A stretch of DNA of 64,000 bases from Pseudofrankia sp. DC12 (GCF_000966285.1 NZ_KQ031391.1:3984540-4048539), one strand, 5' to 3'. Shown: positions 1-8,796, numbered from the stretch's first letter. The notes: generated by a model not told the origin, from the sequence alone. Numbers and translations are program-made.

Positions 1-5
1 CCGGG

Positions 6-1298
6 ATGCTGCTCGCGTGTCTCGCAGCCATGTGGGCAACGGCGACGGTCATGGCACCAACGCGCGCGGACGCGCACCCGCTCAGCACCACGGCGATTCT
101 GCTTGACGCCGCACCGGGCCGGGTGACCGGCGAGGTCGAGTTGCCCATCGACCGGCTCGCCATCGCTCTCGACCAGCCCCTCACTGCGGCGGCCGTCGTC
201 CAACCGGCCAAGCTCGAGGAACTCCGCCGCTACCTGCTCAGCCACACCTCCGCGGCCGACCAGAACGGCGCCCGGTGGAGCGTCACAGCCAGCGGCGGCC
301 GCGTGGAGAACATCGACGGCGTCGACCACCTCGTCTTCGACCTCGTCCTGGCGCCGCCCGACGGCACGGTGCACGACTTCAAGCTCACCTACGACGCGAT
401 CGTGCACCACTTGCTGTCACACCAGGTCGTCGTCCTGGTGCGCCCGCGCGGCTCCGGCAGCTACACCACCGTAGGAGTGCTCGACTGGCAGCAACACACC
501 ATCGCCGTACCAGCCGCCGGCGCGACTACCGAGCAGGGTTTCGCGACCGCCGTACACCTGGGCATCCGGCACATCGCCGAAGGCGCCGACCACATCCTTT
601 TCCTGGTCATGCTCCTGCTGCCGGCACCGCTCCTCGTCCGCCGCGGCCGATGGGTCCGCGCCGACAACCTGCGCCGCAGCTGCTGGCGTGTCATGCACGT
701 CGTCACTGCCTTCGCCGTCGGGCACTCCATCACCCTCGCCCTCGCGGCCCTCGGCTACATCAGCGCTCCCGCGCGCGTGGTGGAAAGTCTGATCGCCTTG
801 TCCATCCTGGTCTCCGGCATCCATGCCGTCCGGCCGCTCGTCCCCGGTGGCGAGGCGTGGATCGCCGCCGGGTTCGGGCTCATGCACGGCCTCGCCTTCG
901 CCGCACTACTCGGCGGCCTCGACCTCGGCCACGGATCCCTGGTCGTCGAGCTGCTGGGATTCAACCTCGGCATCGAACTGACCCAGCTCATGGTGGTCGC
1001 CCTGCTCATGCCGTCACTGATGGTCCTGAGCCGTACCCACATCTACCCGGCGGCACGCCTCATCACCGCCGGCATCGGAATCGTGCTGGCCGCGGCATGG
1101 CTCGCCGAACGCAGCGCCCTGATCCCGAGCAACCCGCTCAACCACGTCTCCGATGCGCTCATCGCGCATCCATTCGTCGTCGCTGGAACCGTCGCGGTCA
1201 CCGCGGCGGTCAGCTGGGCGATACCTGGCCTGCGAGTAGGTCGTGCGGCGGAAAGCCCTCGGTCCGTCCGAGGCGTAACGGGCTCGCTCGATCGGTGA
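6..1298 (+). CDS. HupE/UreJ-family membrane protein
   Basis: This 430-residue integral membrane protein resembles the HupE/UreJ_2 family, which is linked to metal uptake or hydrogenase/urease maturation; its substrate here is unknown. Residues 1-24 look like a signal peptide ending before AHPLSTT. An extracytoplasmic domain follows to about residue 170, and the C-terminal half holds about six hydrophobic segments. The stretch GIRHIAEGADHILFL near residue 185 is the family hallmark. The ATG lies six bases from the window edge, so a slightly longer protein starting upstream cannot be excluded. No hydrogenase or urease gene is visible next to it. Confidence 0.75.
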   Translation: MLLACLAAMWATATVMAPTRADAHPLSTTAILLDAAPGRVTGEVELPIDRLAIALDQPLTAAAVVQPAKLEELRRYLLSHTSAADQNGARWSVTASGGRVENIDGVDHLVFDLVLAPPDGTVHDFKLTYDAIVHHLLSHQVVVLVRPRGSGSYTTVGVLDWQQHTIAVPAAGATTEQGFATAVHLGIRHIAEGADHILFLVMLLLPAPLLVRRGRWVRADNLRRSCWRVMHVVTAFAVGHSITLALAALGYISAPARVVESLIALSILVSGIHAVRPLVPGGEAWIAAGFGLMHGLAFAALLGGLDLGHGSLVVELLGFNLGIELTQLMVVALLMPSLMVLSRTHIYPAARLITAGIGIVLAAAWLAERSALIPSNPLNHVSDALIAHPFVVAGTVAVTAAVSWAIPGLRVGRAAESPRSVRGVTGSLDR

Positions 1299-2290
1299 CG
1301 CGCAGCTCGATGTCGACGAGCCCGTCGCAAGGCGGAAAAATTCGGGCGAATCGGCAACCATTGGCGATCGCGGATCGACCTCGGTGCCGTCCGGCAGCGT
1401 CCAATAGCACTCGACTCCGCCATCGCCACCGGCTCCGTGCAGCGTCCTGTCATCGGCGAGTCCGGCCGCTTAGGCATTCAGGAACGTCAGCGCAGTTTAT
1501 GCAAGGTGAACCTCGTCGGCGCCGGGTACCCGGCGGTCTCCTCGGCCTTCACGGTCACCTTGAGTGGCTCACGCCTCGGCCTTCGGCCCTCCCTCGGCGC
1601 GCCAGCGCGGGGCGCGTTCCAGCCCCTACGCGGTCACCCAATCCTCACCTCAGCGGCCCAAAGCGTCTGGCACGGTACACGCCGCGGTGTCATCCCGCCT
1701 TGTCTCCCCGCGCGCAATCGTTCGTCTTTTCCTGTTCTCGGCACATTTCGGGCTCTTCGCACTTCGCCGGAGGCCGTGTTCGATCGACGACCCGGAGTCA
1801 CGGTTGCCGCTGACGCCACGTAGCTGGGAGCCGGCCGGCGGCCTCACGGCTTGAGCACCAGCAGCGTCCTGACCTGGTCCTCCGTTTCGAGCGCCGCGTC
1901 GGCTGCGTCCTCGAACCCCTCGGATGGGCAGCGGATAGTTACCTCGCATCGACCCGTCCCGTAGCCGGACGGTTACAGGTTCCGGTCAAGCGCGAAGAGC
2001 CACATTTCGCGCGTACTGGCGCGGTATGGATCCGAAATGAAACAAACTTGCGCATCGTGGGCCTTCTTCGGGCCTACGACCTGCGAAGATGGCCCCGCGC
2101 ATGCATTTGTTGTTCCATTACGACTCCTATGCGGGGCCGGAAGGTCCTGCGGTCCTCGGGTATAGGTGCCCGCCTGGGCAGGGGCGCGTCGAGTCGCGGT
2201 TGAGGAGCCCGTGGCCTGACCGTAGAGTTCCAGCGCGCCGAGCGATTTCGCAGGCCACCGTCGAGGATCTCGTTCTTCATCGCTGAATCA
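1299..2290. other. about 1 kb without an intact gene
   Basis: I find no convincing intact gene here. The open frames on both strands have random composition. The only recognisable coding trace is a short minus-strand enzyme tail near 1844-1930, listed separately. The last 100 bases probably hold the promoter of the Gln-rich protein gene, but no clear -35/-10 pair is visible. Confidence 0.5.
1844..1930 (-). pseudogene. C-terminal remnant, possibly of an alcohol dehydrogenase/MDR enzyme
   Basis: Read on the minus strand, this stretch ends with residues such as SEGFEDAADAALETEDQVRT followed by LLVLKP and a stop. That pattern resembles the C-terminus of zinc-type alcohol dehydrogenase/enoyl reductase proteins (FEDAxxA...VxTLLV). 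No start or catalytic core precedes it, so it appears to be a truncated remnant. The family assignment rests on only about 30 residues and is weak. Confidence 0.3.
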
Positions 2291-2301
2291 GGAGGACTGG
2301 T

Positions 2302-3012
2302 GTGTCCGTCTCCGCCATTCTACCCGAAATGACCGCGTCAATACCCTACCAGGCGCTTTCCGTGGCGCCGCCCGTGATCAACGGGTACGGGGCTGGAATC
2401 ATGCCTTTCGGTCCGCAGCAGCTCGCCCCTGGGGGAATTCTTGGCGGTCTACCGGGGGGCATCGCACCGAACGCGTTCGGTCCCGGAGCCGGAGCTTTTG
2501 TTCCATTCTCCGTCCAGCAGGCCGTTGCCCAGCAGCAGCTCCAGCAGGCCGCGCTGGCGAACGAGATCGCCCGTGTCGCCACGCAGCAGCAGCAGCCGTT
2601 CGGTCACCTCGGGTCGTTCGGCCACCAGCCGCAGCCCCAGCAGGCCGCGTTTGCTGGTCTGATGACCCAGCCGTGGCTACACCATGCTGTTGCCCAGCAG
2701 CAGCTCCAGCAGGCCGCGCTGGCGAACGAGATCGCCCGTGTCGCGACGCAGCAGCAGCTCGCGCAGCAGCTGCAGCCGTTCGGTCACCTCGGGTCGGTGC
2801 TCGGTTACCAGCCGCAGCTCCAGCAGGCCGCGCTGGCGAACGAGATCGCCAGGTGCGCTGCTCAGCAGCAGCTCCAGCAGGCCGCGATCGCGGGCGACAT
2901 CGCCCGGGTCGCCGCCCAGCAGTTGCAGCTGCACCGCCAGGCGGCGTTCGTCGGCGACGCCGTCAACCGCCTCCAGGGAGTGGTTCCGCCTGGGTGGTCG
3001 GCCGTCGCCTGA
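2302..3012 (+). CDS. Gln/Ala-rich repeat protein of unknown function
   Basis: This is a 236-residue protein that I do not recognise. It starts at GTG, eight bases after a strong GGAGG at 2291. The first 70 residues are Pro/Gly-rich without a signal peptide. From about residue 72 the protein consists of repeats built on LQQAALANEIARVA followed by Gln runs, occurring about four times with short spacers such as PFGHLGS. The repeats would form amphipathic helices or a coiled coil, suggesting a structural or self-assembling role (inference). It lies in the same orientation as the small gene at 3126 and the subtilase at 3762. It could be a substrate or partner of that protease, but nothing here proves this. 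Confidence 0.6.
   Translation: MSVSAILPEMTASIPYQALSVAPPVINGYGAGIMPFGPQQLAPGGILGGLPGGIAPNAFGPGAGAFVPFSVQQAVAQQQLQQAALANEIARVATQQQQPFGHLGSFGHQPQPQQAAFAGLMTQPWLHHAVAQQQLQQAALANEIARVATQQQLAQQLQPFGHLGSVLGYQPQLQQAALANEIARCAAQQQLQQAAIAGDIARVAAQQLQLHRQAAFVGDAVNRLQGVVPPGWSAVA
2524..2757 (+). repeat. two near-identical 69-bp direct repeats inside the Gln-rich gene
   Basis: Positions 2524-2592 and 2689-2757 differ at one base by eye (a silent GCC/GCG change). They encode the LQQAALANEIARVA unit. Two more divergent units follow at roughly 2813 and 2865. Near-identity at the DNA level points to recent duplication or gene conversion and makes the locus prone to length variation. Confidence 0.85.
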
Positions 3013-3125
3013 CGGTCGCCTCACCGCGACGGCGGCCGTCTCAGTAGGTTTCTCGGCCGCCGTCGCCCCGGCAGGAGAAGGCACGACTCAGTACCCGACG
3101 CTGACCGCTTCGAATGGAATCTACT

Positions 3126-3473
3126 ATGTCAACGGTAGGTAGTCTGCCGTATCTCGGCACGACGGCGAACGGGTCGTCCTCCCGGCAGTGGTCACAGCAG
3201 CCAGGCGCACTGTTCGCTGGGATCGCCGGCCCGGCGGCGCCCGCGCAGGACACGTACCGCGCCCATGCCGCGCTGTTCCTGCAGCGAATCCACATCTGGC
3301 TGGAGCGAATGACGCCGAGTATCCCGCAGGTCGCGCAGTTCATCCCTCCGACCGTGGTCGCCGTGGAGCTCTACCGGGCACGGCGTACTCAGGAGTCCCT
3401 GGCACACGCATCTTCGATCGCGATGTCGCTCCAGCAGGTAATAGCCATGAACCCCGCGCTGCCGCCGCTGTGA
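3126..3473 (+). CDS. small hypothetical protein upstream of the subtilase
   Basis: This is a predicted 115-residue protein without a recognised domain. An in-frame ATG at 3114 exists, but 3126 gives a more natural N-terminus (MSTVGSLPYLG); neither has a strong ribosome binding site. The first 45 residues are Gly/Ser/Ala/Pro-rich, while residues 45-115 look helical and include a segment rich in Gln, Ala and Met near the end. Together with the Gln-rich protein it forms a pair of unusual small proteins in front of the protease. The codon bias supports real coding. Confidence 0.5.
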   Translation: MSTVGSLPYLGTTANGSSSRQWSQQPGALFAGIAGPAAPAQDTYRAHAALFLQRIHIWLERMTPSIPQVAQFIPPTVVAVELYRARRTQESLAHASSIAMSLQQVIAMNPALPPL

Positions 3474-3761
3474 CGTGAAGTCCGAACCGGTCGCGTGAAG
3501 AGCCGGCGGCTCCTGATTTCGGGTCTCCCGCTGTCCGGACGACTGGCGCCGGTTTCCTGACGACAAGGACGCGACTCCCCGACTGGTCCCGCTGCCGCTT
3601 GGTTCGAGACCCATCACCGACCACAGCAGTCGCACCTCCCGCACCATTCACTCCTTACTACCGCGTGACCGGCACGAGCCCGCAATCGCGACAGACCGGG
3701 CCGTCGTCTGACGATTCACCCCGACTTTCTGAGCCTCTCGGTAGGAGCGCTGACAGCACAG

Positions 3762-5495
3762 ATGGAGAAGAAGAACCCGAAAGAGGAAGCATCGGCCCCG
3801 AGGTCGCCGCGCGAAGTCGGGCGCCGCAACGGCCGGTACCTCGTCGGCGCGGCGCCCCAGGAGCTGCTGCCGGCGGGGGTGAGCGTGGCCGATCCCAACG
3901 TGCTCTTCGAGCGGCTTGGGGCGCTGCCGGACATCACGTTCCACCGGGAGCTGAAAATGTCCGCCAGCCTCCCGGTCCGTCCGTTCGCGACTGGCGCCAC
4001 CCAGCCGTCCAAGATCGCGATCTTCGAGATGCCTGTGGAACGGGCCGCCGCGCTGTGTCAGGCCCCCGAATTGCTGATCGAACCAGACCGGAGGCTGAAC
4101 CTCTGCGACGCCGCCGCGACGGCGACTCGCATCCTGCCCGGCCCGGGGACAGTCGTCTCCCTCGGCGCGGAGACGAAACTGTCGTTCAAGGTCCAGGGCC
4201 GGGACGGCAAGAGCGCACCCGGGGCGAGCGTGCTGGTCCAGGGCCGGAACTTCCCGGTCCAGGGGATCACTGGCCAGGACGGCAAGGTTTCGGTGACACT
4301 GATCGCCGATACTCCCGACACCGTCCAGAACGTCTACGTCCGGCCGGCGTCGGGCTACTGGGAGCGCTCGATCGACCGTCCGCGGTTGTCGTCCAGCGGG
4401 GACAACCTGATCGTCCTGGAGCCGCTGAGCCGCCTGCTGCCCGACTTCCCGGCCCGGCAGCAGTTCAGCTGGGGCCAGCGGGCCCTAGGGATCGACCGCA
4501 TTCCGCCGACCTACCGCGGCGACGGCGTCAGGATCGCCATCATCGACTCTGGCGTCGACGTCGACCACCCCGATCTGAGCGGCCGGATCACCAACGGGCT
4601 CGACCTGGTCGACCGGGAGGGCAAGCGGTGGGGCAGCGACGAGGTCGGGCACGGCTCGCACTGCGCGGGCATCATCGCTGGGGCCGACAATGGACGCGGC
4701 ATTATCGGCACCGCTCCAGGCGCGGAGGTCCACGTCTGCAAGATTTTCCCGGGCGGTCGGTTCAGTGATCTCATCGAGGCGCTCGACTACTGCATCGCCC
4801 AGAAGGTCGACGTCGTGAACATCAGCCTCGGTGCCGACGCCGGATCGATCTTCGTAACCCGCAAGATCGAGGAGGCCAGGCAGAGTGGGGTCGCGTGCAT
4901 CGTGGCCGCGGGCAACGCCGCAGACCAGCCGGTCCTGTTCCCGGGCTCGCTGCCGACGGTTTTCACGGTGTCCGCCATGGGCCGGGTCGACACCTTCCCG
5001 GCCGAAAGCAACCATGCCCGGCAGGTTCTCGGCCAGCCCACCCAGGACGGCTACTTCACCGCGAAGTTCGCCAGCGTCGGGCCGGACATCGACGCCGTCG
5101 CCCCAGGCGTCGCGATTGTGTCGTCCGTGCCCGGCGGGGACTACGCGTCCCTGGACGGAACGTCGGTGGCCGCCGCCCATGTCACCGGCCTCGCCGCGCT
5201 CGTCCTGGCCCACCGGGCGGACTTCCGGCAGCAGTTCGTGAGCCCGGCAGACCGGGTGCAGCGGCTGTTCGACGTCCTGGCGGCCAGCTGCCGGCCGTTG
5301 CCCGAGTTCGGGCCCGGCCGGGCCGGCGCTGGTCTGCCCGACGCGGCCCAGGCACTCGGCCTCGCGGTCGCGCCCGTCCCCATACCTGGACCAGCCGCTC
5401 CCGCGGCGCGGGCGATGACCGAGGTACAGGTGCTGCTGGGCACCCTGCGGGTCTCGATGGAGCGCGCCGGCCTGACAGCCGGGTCGGTCGTCTAA
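3762..5495 (+). CDS. S8 (subtilisin-like) serine peptidase, probably intracellular
   Basis: This is a 577-residue subtilase. The catalytic triad is visible as Asp262 (IIDSGVD), His297 (GHGSHCAG) and Ser468 (DGTSVAAAHVTG), with the oxyanion Asn385 in AAGNA. Residues 1-125 are a non-catalytic N-terminal region. Residues about 137-195 (KLSFKVQGRDGKSAPGASV onward) look like an Ig-like or carboxypeptidase-regulatory-like beta domain. The peptidase domain covers about 245-540. No signal peptide or C-terminal membrane anchor is seen, unlike the mycosins of type VII secretion, so a cytoplasmic role or a non-Sec route is likely (inference). It follows two small unknown genes in the same direction. Confidence 0.88.
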   Translation: MEKKNPKEEASAPRSPREVGRRNGRYLVGAAPQELLPAGVSVADPNVLFERLGALPDITFHRELKMSASLPVRPFATGATQPSKIAIFEMPVERAAALCQAPELLIEPDRRLNLCDAAATATRILPGPGTVVSLGAETKLSFKVQGRDGKSAPGASVLVQGRNFPVQGITGQDGKVSVTLIADTPDTVQNVYVRPASGYWERSIDRPRLSSSGDNLIVLEPLSRLLPDFPARQQFSWGQRALGIDRIPPTYRGDGVRIAIIDSGVDVDHPDLSGRITNGLDLVDREGKRWGSDEVGHGSHCAGIIAGADNGRGIIGTAPGAEVHVCKIFPGGRFSDLIEALDYCIAQKVDVVNISLGADAGSIFVTRKIEEARQSGVACIVAAGNAADQPVLFPGSLPTVFTVSAMGRVDTFPAESNHARQVLGQPTQDGYFTAKFASVGPDIDAVAPGVAIVSSVPGGDYASLDGTSVAAAHVTGLAALVLAHRADFRQQFVSPADRVQRLFDVLAASCRPLPEFGPGRAGAGLPDAAQALGLAVAPVPIPGPAAPAARAMTEVQVLLGTLRVSMERAGLTAGSVV

Positions 5496-6020
5496 CCGCA
5501 AGGCCGTGTGGATAGGGCTTGCAGAGTATTGACACGCGTCTTTGATCTCTGTCGGCTGGTTGATCCTGGCCGCCTCCGTCAACGCGTGGAGGTCCTCCAG
5601 GCTCGTTGGCCGCTCGCCGCTCGCCGCTCGCCGCTCGCCGGTCGCCGGTCGCGTGATCGTGTGGCCGGCGGCGGCGAGGAGCTGGCGGATGTCGCGGATC
5701 CGCCTGTTGATCGTCGTCAGCGTGACCGTGAAGAGCGTCGCGATGGCGGCCTGGGGCAGGCGGATCCGGTGGTGCGGGACCGTGGCCAGGAGCCGGTCGT
5801 CGAGGGTGAGCAGCGGTGGGCGGCCGGTGGTGGGCCCGCCAACGATGCGGGGCCTCCCGCCGCGCCGCTGTCGAGCTGGCCCTCACGCTGGGTGGTATGC
5901 GCCGCAGCCAGCTCACGGACCAGGGCGTCGAACGCGGCCAGCCCGCCCACCTCCTCCGGCCCACCCCGCTGCAGCAGCGCGTCCTGGACCTCCTGGGAGT
6001 CGACCCGACCCACCCGCCCT
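5490..6020 (-). pseudogene. decayed transposase (ISAzo13-like or related)
   Basis: Minus-strand translation gives transposase-like text split over frames. One segment reads LTLDDRLLATVPHHRIRLPQ, followed by an HTH-like stretch and then RRIRDIRQLLAAAGHTI. A later frame reads SLEDLHALTEAARI. The frame changes between these segments, partly at a 7-bp tandem repeat, and no full DDE domain remains. It is therefore a broken transposase. Family placement is by resemblance to HTH transposases common in actinomycetes and is tentative. Confidence 0.55.
5610..5651. repeat. 7-bp tandem repeat, six units
   Basis: Four copies of CCGCTCG are followed directly by two copies of CCGGTCG. Because the unit is 7 bp, every gain or loss shifts the reading frame, which fits its position inside the decayed transposase. 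Confidence 0.9.
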
Positions 6021-6254
6021 GATCACAAACCGGGCCGGTCACCCCACGAAAACCGGACCTGCGGAAGACAGGGACTACCGCCCGACCGCGGCCGAGCTGG
6101 CCAGGGCGCGCGCCGAAGTGGCCCGATACCCGCTCGACGCCCGGTATTCCTACGCCTGCGGCGCTCTGCGGTTCGTCGCGGAGGAACTCGTCATCGCGAA
6201 CCAGGTCGCAACTTTTTTTTGCAAAGTCGACCTGTCGATGTCGAGGCCACCGCC

Positions 6255-6557
6255 ATGCCGTCCGATCAGCGGGCGGTATCCACACAGGCCCGTCGGAACG
6301 GGCGGGCGAAAGCCCCGACTGCAGGCGGGACGCCGGCTCAGATGGAGCCGGGTGCTCGGGAGCAGGATCTCCTGCACCGCGCCCGTGCGGAGGATGTCCT
6401 GCACTGGCAGCAGCACCGGCGCCCTATCTCGGCCGCGACGCTGCGTGATCGACTCCACGTCAGCGCCGGCACCGCTCGGACCCCGGTTGGCCAGCTCCGA
6501 AGTGACACCCACACCAAGATCGGAGAAACGGCCATGCCGCCCGGCGACACCGGCTGA
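6255..6557 (+). CDS. small putative HTH protein
   Basis: This is a possible 100-residue protein starting at ATG 6255. Residues about 46-80 (EDVLHWQQHRRPISAATLRD onward) resemble a winged or HTH module seen in small regulators of actinobacterial elements, in which a replaceable bilobal helix pair follows RRPIS. The coding frame is open further upstream without a good start. The neighbouring frame upstream (6063-6210) also shows plausible coding, joined through a run of eight T residues. The gene may therefore be the 3' part of a longer, frameshifted gene. No ribosome binding site is convincing. Confidence 0.35.
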   Translation: MPSDQRAVSTQARRNGRAKAPTAGGTPAQMEPGAREQDLLHRARAEDVLHWQQHRRPISAATLRDRLHVSAGTARTPVGQLRSDTHTKIGETAMPPGDTG

Positions 6558-7177
6558 GATCCGAGGTCGGCCTGTTTGACCTGAGAGAGCCGGGCGGGGC
6601 AAGGAGACTGATCCGGTCCGGATATGCCAGAGCCCCGCGCCACCCGTCGGCGGCTGCGGGGCCCTGACCTGCCTCAACCAGGCGTGCACTCCCGGGGAGT
6701 CGAACCCCAGACGGCCGATCCACATGGTCGAGATCTTGCTGTGGATGTCCTGTAGATCCATCGAGTGCTGTGCTGCGGGACCGAATTTACCAGAGCCGGT
6801 TGTCGCGATCGCCGGCTCCGACGCCGCCATCCACCTCTGGCGCCTCACCACAGACCAGTAGCCAGAACCAGGCGATCTCCAGCCGGCGGCAGTACCCGTC
6901 AGGCTCAGATCGACGACCGCCGTGACGATAGCTGCCGAGACGACGATCGGGCCCCGCCGGGTGGCGCCGCGCCTGGTAGTGGTTTTGGCAGATCCGGTCA
7001 GCCGGCAGAGTCGGTCTGGCGGGCGCTGACCTCGGTCAGCGGCCCTTCGGTGTCGAGGAGGTCCGGCCAGAACCGCACGCCGTCGACAAGCTGGTCGACC
7101 GCGAAGCGACAGTCCGACAATCGCGAGGAGTAGCGATCGAATCCGATCTGAGCGGTGTCCATGGTGAGATCACCGCC
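6558..7177. other. about 600 bp with no clear gene
   Basis: Apart from repeat copy 1, I see only one item of note. At 6689-6712 the minus strand reads like an isolated tRNA T-arm (GGGGTTCGACTCCCC) with part of an acceptor strand, but without the rest of a tRNA. No ORF has convincing composition or a start. Confidence 0.4.
6628..6687 (+). repeat. 60-bp direct repeat, copy 1
   Basis: The sequence beginning CCAGAGCCCCGCGCCACCCG and continuing through GACCTGCCTCAACCAG recurs at 8376-8435 in the same orientation with a few changes. It contains the arms of a GC-rich hairpin that is imperfect in this copy. The two copies bracket the toxin-antitoxin genes. Confidence 0.85.
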
Positions 7178-7599
7178 TTGGCGGCGGACCTTGGCCTTGC
7201 GGTCCTGCCCGGCAGTGTGACCCCCGGTACCGAGGGGCCGGAGCTCGAGCTCGACCCGGAGTTCACGACTGCGGCGGATTTCCTCCGCGTGGCACACCAG
7301 GCCGGGACCCGTCTCGTCTACTGCGGGACCACGACGTTCAGCCTCCAGGCCTTCACCGAGGCTCGCCCCACCGACGTGGACTCGGAGGGGCAGACTGCGC
7401 GCCGGCGCCTGATACGAACAGCCAAACCCCATAACGGTGAGATCGTCAACGTGGAATGCGCCTTCCCCTATGAGGGCGTGCTGCACCGCTGGGAGCTTCC
7501 GCGGCCTGGCATACCCGCCTGGAGGGCCAGGCCGAGGAACTCCGGGGGACGACGGCGCCGTCCTCAGGTTCGCCCAGGACGATCGAGCGGGCCGCGTGA
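7178..7599 (+). pseudogene. frameshifted hypothetical gene
   Basis: The plus frame from TTG 7178 (open upstream to about 6977 without a good start) has strong GC third-position bias to about 7500. It encodes text such as FLRVAHQAGTRLVYCGTTTF and GEIVNVECAFPYEGVLHRWE. Coding character then continues in another frame as AAWHTRLEGQAEELRG up to the stop at 7597-7599. A single frameshift near 7500 would join the two. I do not recognise the family. Either the gene is broken or the assembly has an indel here. Confidence 0.4.
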
Positions 7600-7672
7600 C
7601 ACCGCTCGCGTCCGCCGGCTCGGCTGTCAACTTGGCTGTCACTCGGAAGGCCGAGCGGGCGCCGCGCCGACA

Positions 7673-7957
7673 TCAGGCGACGTCGAGCCACGCGCGGAGG
7701 GCCTGGCGGATCACGTCGCTGGCGTTGGTGTGGTCGGCGCGTGCGCGGGCAGTGAGGGCTTCGCGTAGCTCTGGCTCGAGTCTGACGGGGACGACTTCAC
7801 CGGGCGCGGAGCCAAGCGGTCGTCTACCGCCACGTCGGCGTAGAGCGGCGACGTCGTAGCCGGTTTCAGCCTCACCGGCAAGTTCGTCGATCATCTCGGT
7901 GGTTACGGGTACGCCGCGAGTGGTGCGGCGCTCCTCCTTCTCGGGGGTCATCGTCAT
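7673..7957 (-). CDS. ribbon-helix-helix antitoxin (BrnA/CopG-like)
   Basis: This is a 94-residue protein starting at ATG 7957 with AAGGAG seven bases upstream. The C-terminal 40 residues (VPVRLEPELREALTARARAD then NASDVIRQALRAWL) match a CopG/RHH DNA-binding fold. The N-terminal half is charged and would bind and neutralise the toxin. It lies 11 bases downstream of the toxin gene in the same operon. The toxin-first order is typical of BrnT-BrnA and unlike most type II systems. Autoregulation through the RHH domain is expected from the family. Confidence 0.7.
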   Translation of the reverse strand: MTMTPEKEERRTTRGVPVTTEMIDELAGEAETGYDVAALRRRGGRRPLGSAPGEVVPVRLEPELREALTARARADHTNASDVIRQALRAWLDVA

Positions 7958-7968
7958 GTTCTCCTTGG

Positions 7969-8211
7969 TCACGGCAGGAGATCCCGGTACTTGGGACGCA
8001 TCCGCATCGCGTGGATAATGAGTTCCGTGCCGTCGTCGAGGAGCAGGACGACGATCTCCAGCAGGTTGCCGGCCCTGGCTGGGCCGAGCCTCAACTCGCG
8101 CCAAGGCGGTCCGTCGTCGTCCAACGAGTAGGCGACGAGGTAGCGCTCGGTGGCGTGGCGGATGTCTCCGTCGGCCACGCCATGCTTGCGGGCTGACCGG
8201 TGGATCTCCAC
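7969..8211 (-). CDS. BrnT-like toxin
   Basis: This is a predicted 80-residue protein using GTG 8211 (VEIHRSARKHGV). The frame is open further upstream, but the conserved part starts here. The layout fits small RelE-fold toxins of actinobacteria: an HAxERYLVAY helix, a strand with LRLGPARAGNLLEIVVLLLD, and the ending ELIIHAMRMRPKYRDLL. Such toxins are often annotated hypothetical and paired with an RHH antitoxin. BrnT toxins are ribosome-independent RNases. That activity is inferred from fold and partner, not from visible catalytic residues. Confidence 0.6.
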   Translation of the reverse strand: MEIHRSARKHGVADGDIRHATERYLVAYSLDDDGPPWRELRLGPARAGNLLEIVVLLLDDGTELIIHAMRMRPKYRDLLP

Positions 8212-8375
8212 CCGGCAATCGTAATACGAAACTGGTGGCCTGTCGCCCGGCGGAGGCCCCGGGCATACCCGGCGAGCCAACGCACACAGAATGCGTTACA
8301 TGCCGTGACGATGCGTGGGCGATGCGGACCGCGAGATGCTGGTCGTTCCCAAATGCAGCACTAACCCCGGAAAGT

Positions 8376-8435
8376 CCAGAGCCCCGCGCCACCCGTTGGC
8401 TGCTGCGGGGCTCTGACCTGCCTCAACCAGCGTGC
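8376..8435 (+). repeat. 60-bp direct repeat, copy 2, with perfect hairpin
   Basis: This is the second copy of the repeat at 6628. Here positions 8378-8387 (AGAGCCCCGC) pair perfectly with 8405-8414 (GCGGGGCTCT) around a 17-base loop. It has no T-tract. It could act as a terminator for transcription from either side or as a recombination scar. Confidence 0.85.
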
Positions 8436-8512
8436 CCCTCGCGGAGCGGCTTACAAACCAGACGTTCCGGACAGATCTAGATCAATTGTACAAGAAGTCA
8501 CTGAATGTGAAC

Positions 8513-8719
8513 ATGGATGCACGGGACGCTAGCGCCTCCAGTGCTCCGCAGACGTGCCGCTGTGGCTGTGGCGAGGCTGTAGCGCCATGGCGGCATTTTG
8601 TGAGTCAGGCGCACCAGGTTACTTGGCTGCGAACGCAACGGTATTTTGGCAAGAACGACACGCTTCGCAGGCTTGAAAAGGCCACCGGCGATGAGTTCAA
8701 TGGCGAAGTCCGAGTTTAG
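8513..8719 (+). CDS. small Cys-rich protein
   Basis: This is a 68-residue protein from ATG 8513. Near its N-terminus it has the motif CRCGCGEAVAPWRHFVSQAH. Similar CxCGCGE...H segments in small actinobacterial proteins look like a minimal zinc-binding site. The rest is basic (YFGKNDTLRRLEKATG). Codon use is less GC-biased than in chromosomal genes, in line with an accessory origin. Function unknown. Confidence 0.45.
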   Translation: MDARDASASSAPQTCRCGCGEAVAPWRHFVSQAHQVTWLRTQRYFGKNDTLRRLEKATGDEFNGEVRV

Positions 8720-8796
8720 AAAAATGGCTACCGCAAGCCAAAATACGAGAATTACAAGGCTTGGCGGCGGCACGGCCCGCGCTCAATACTATTGGC

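Noticed and set aside
2524-2922. Possible CRISPR array
   Set aside because: The repeats are in frame within a Gln-rich coding gene, have unequal spacing and no unique spacers of constant length.
3762-5495. Interpretation of the subtilase as a type VII mycosin
   Set aside because: It lacks the signal peptide and C-terminal membrane helix of mycosins and is 35 kb from the WXG100 locus.
5182-6579. Long overlapping open frames on both strands after the subtilase
   Set aside because: They are Arg/Pro/Ala-rich shadows of a decayed minus-strand transposase and the 7-bp repeat; only the short HTH-like frame from 6255 is retained.
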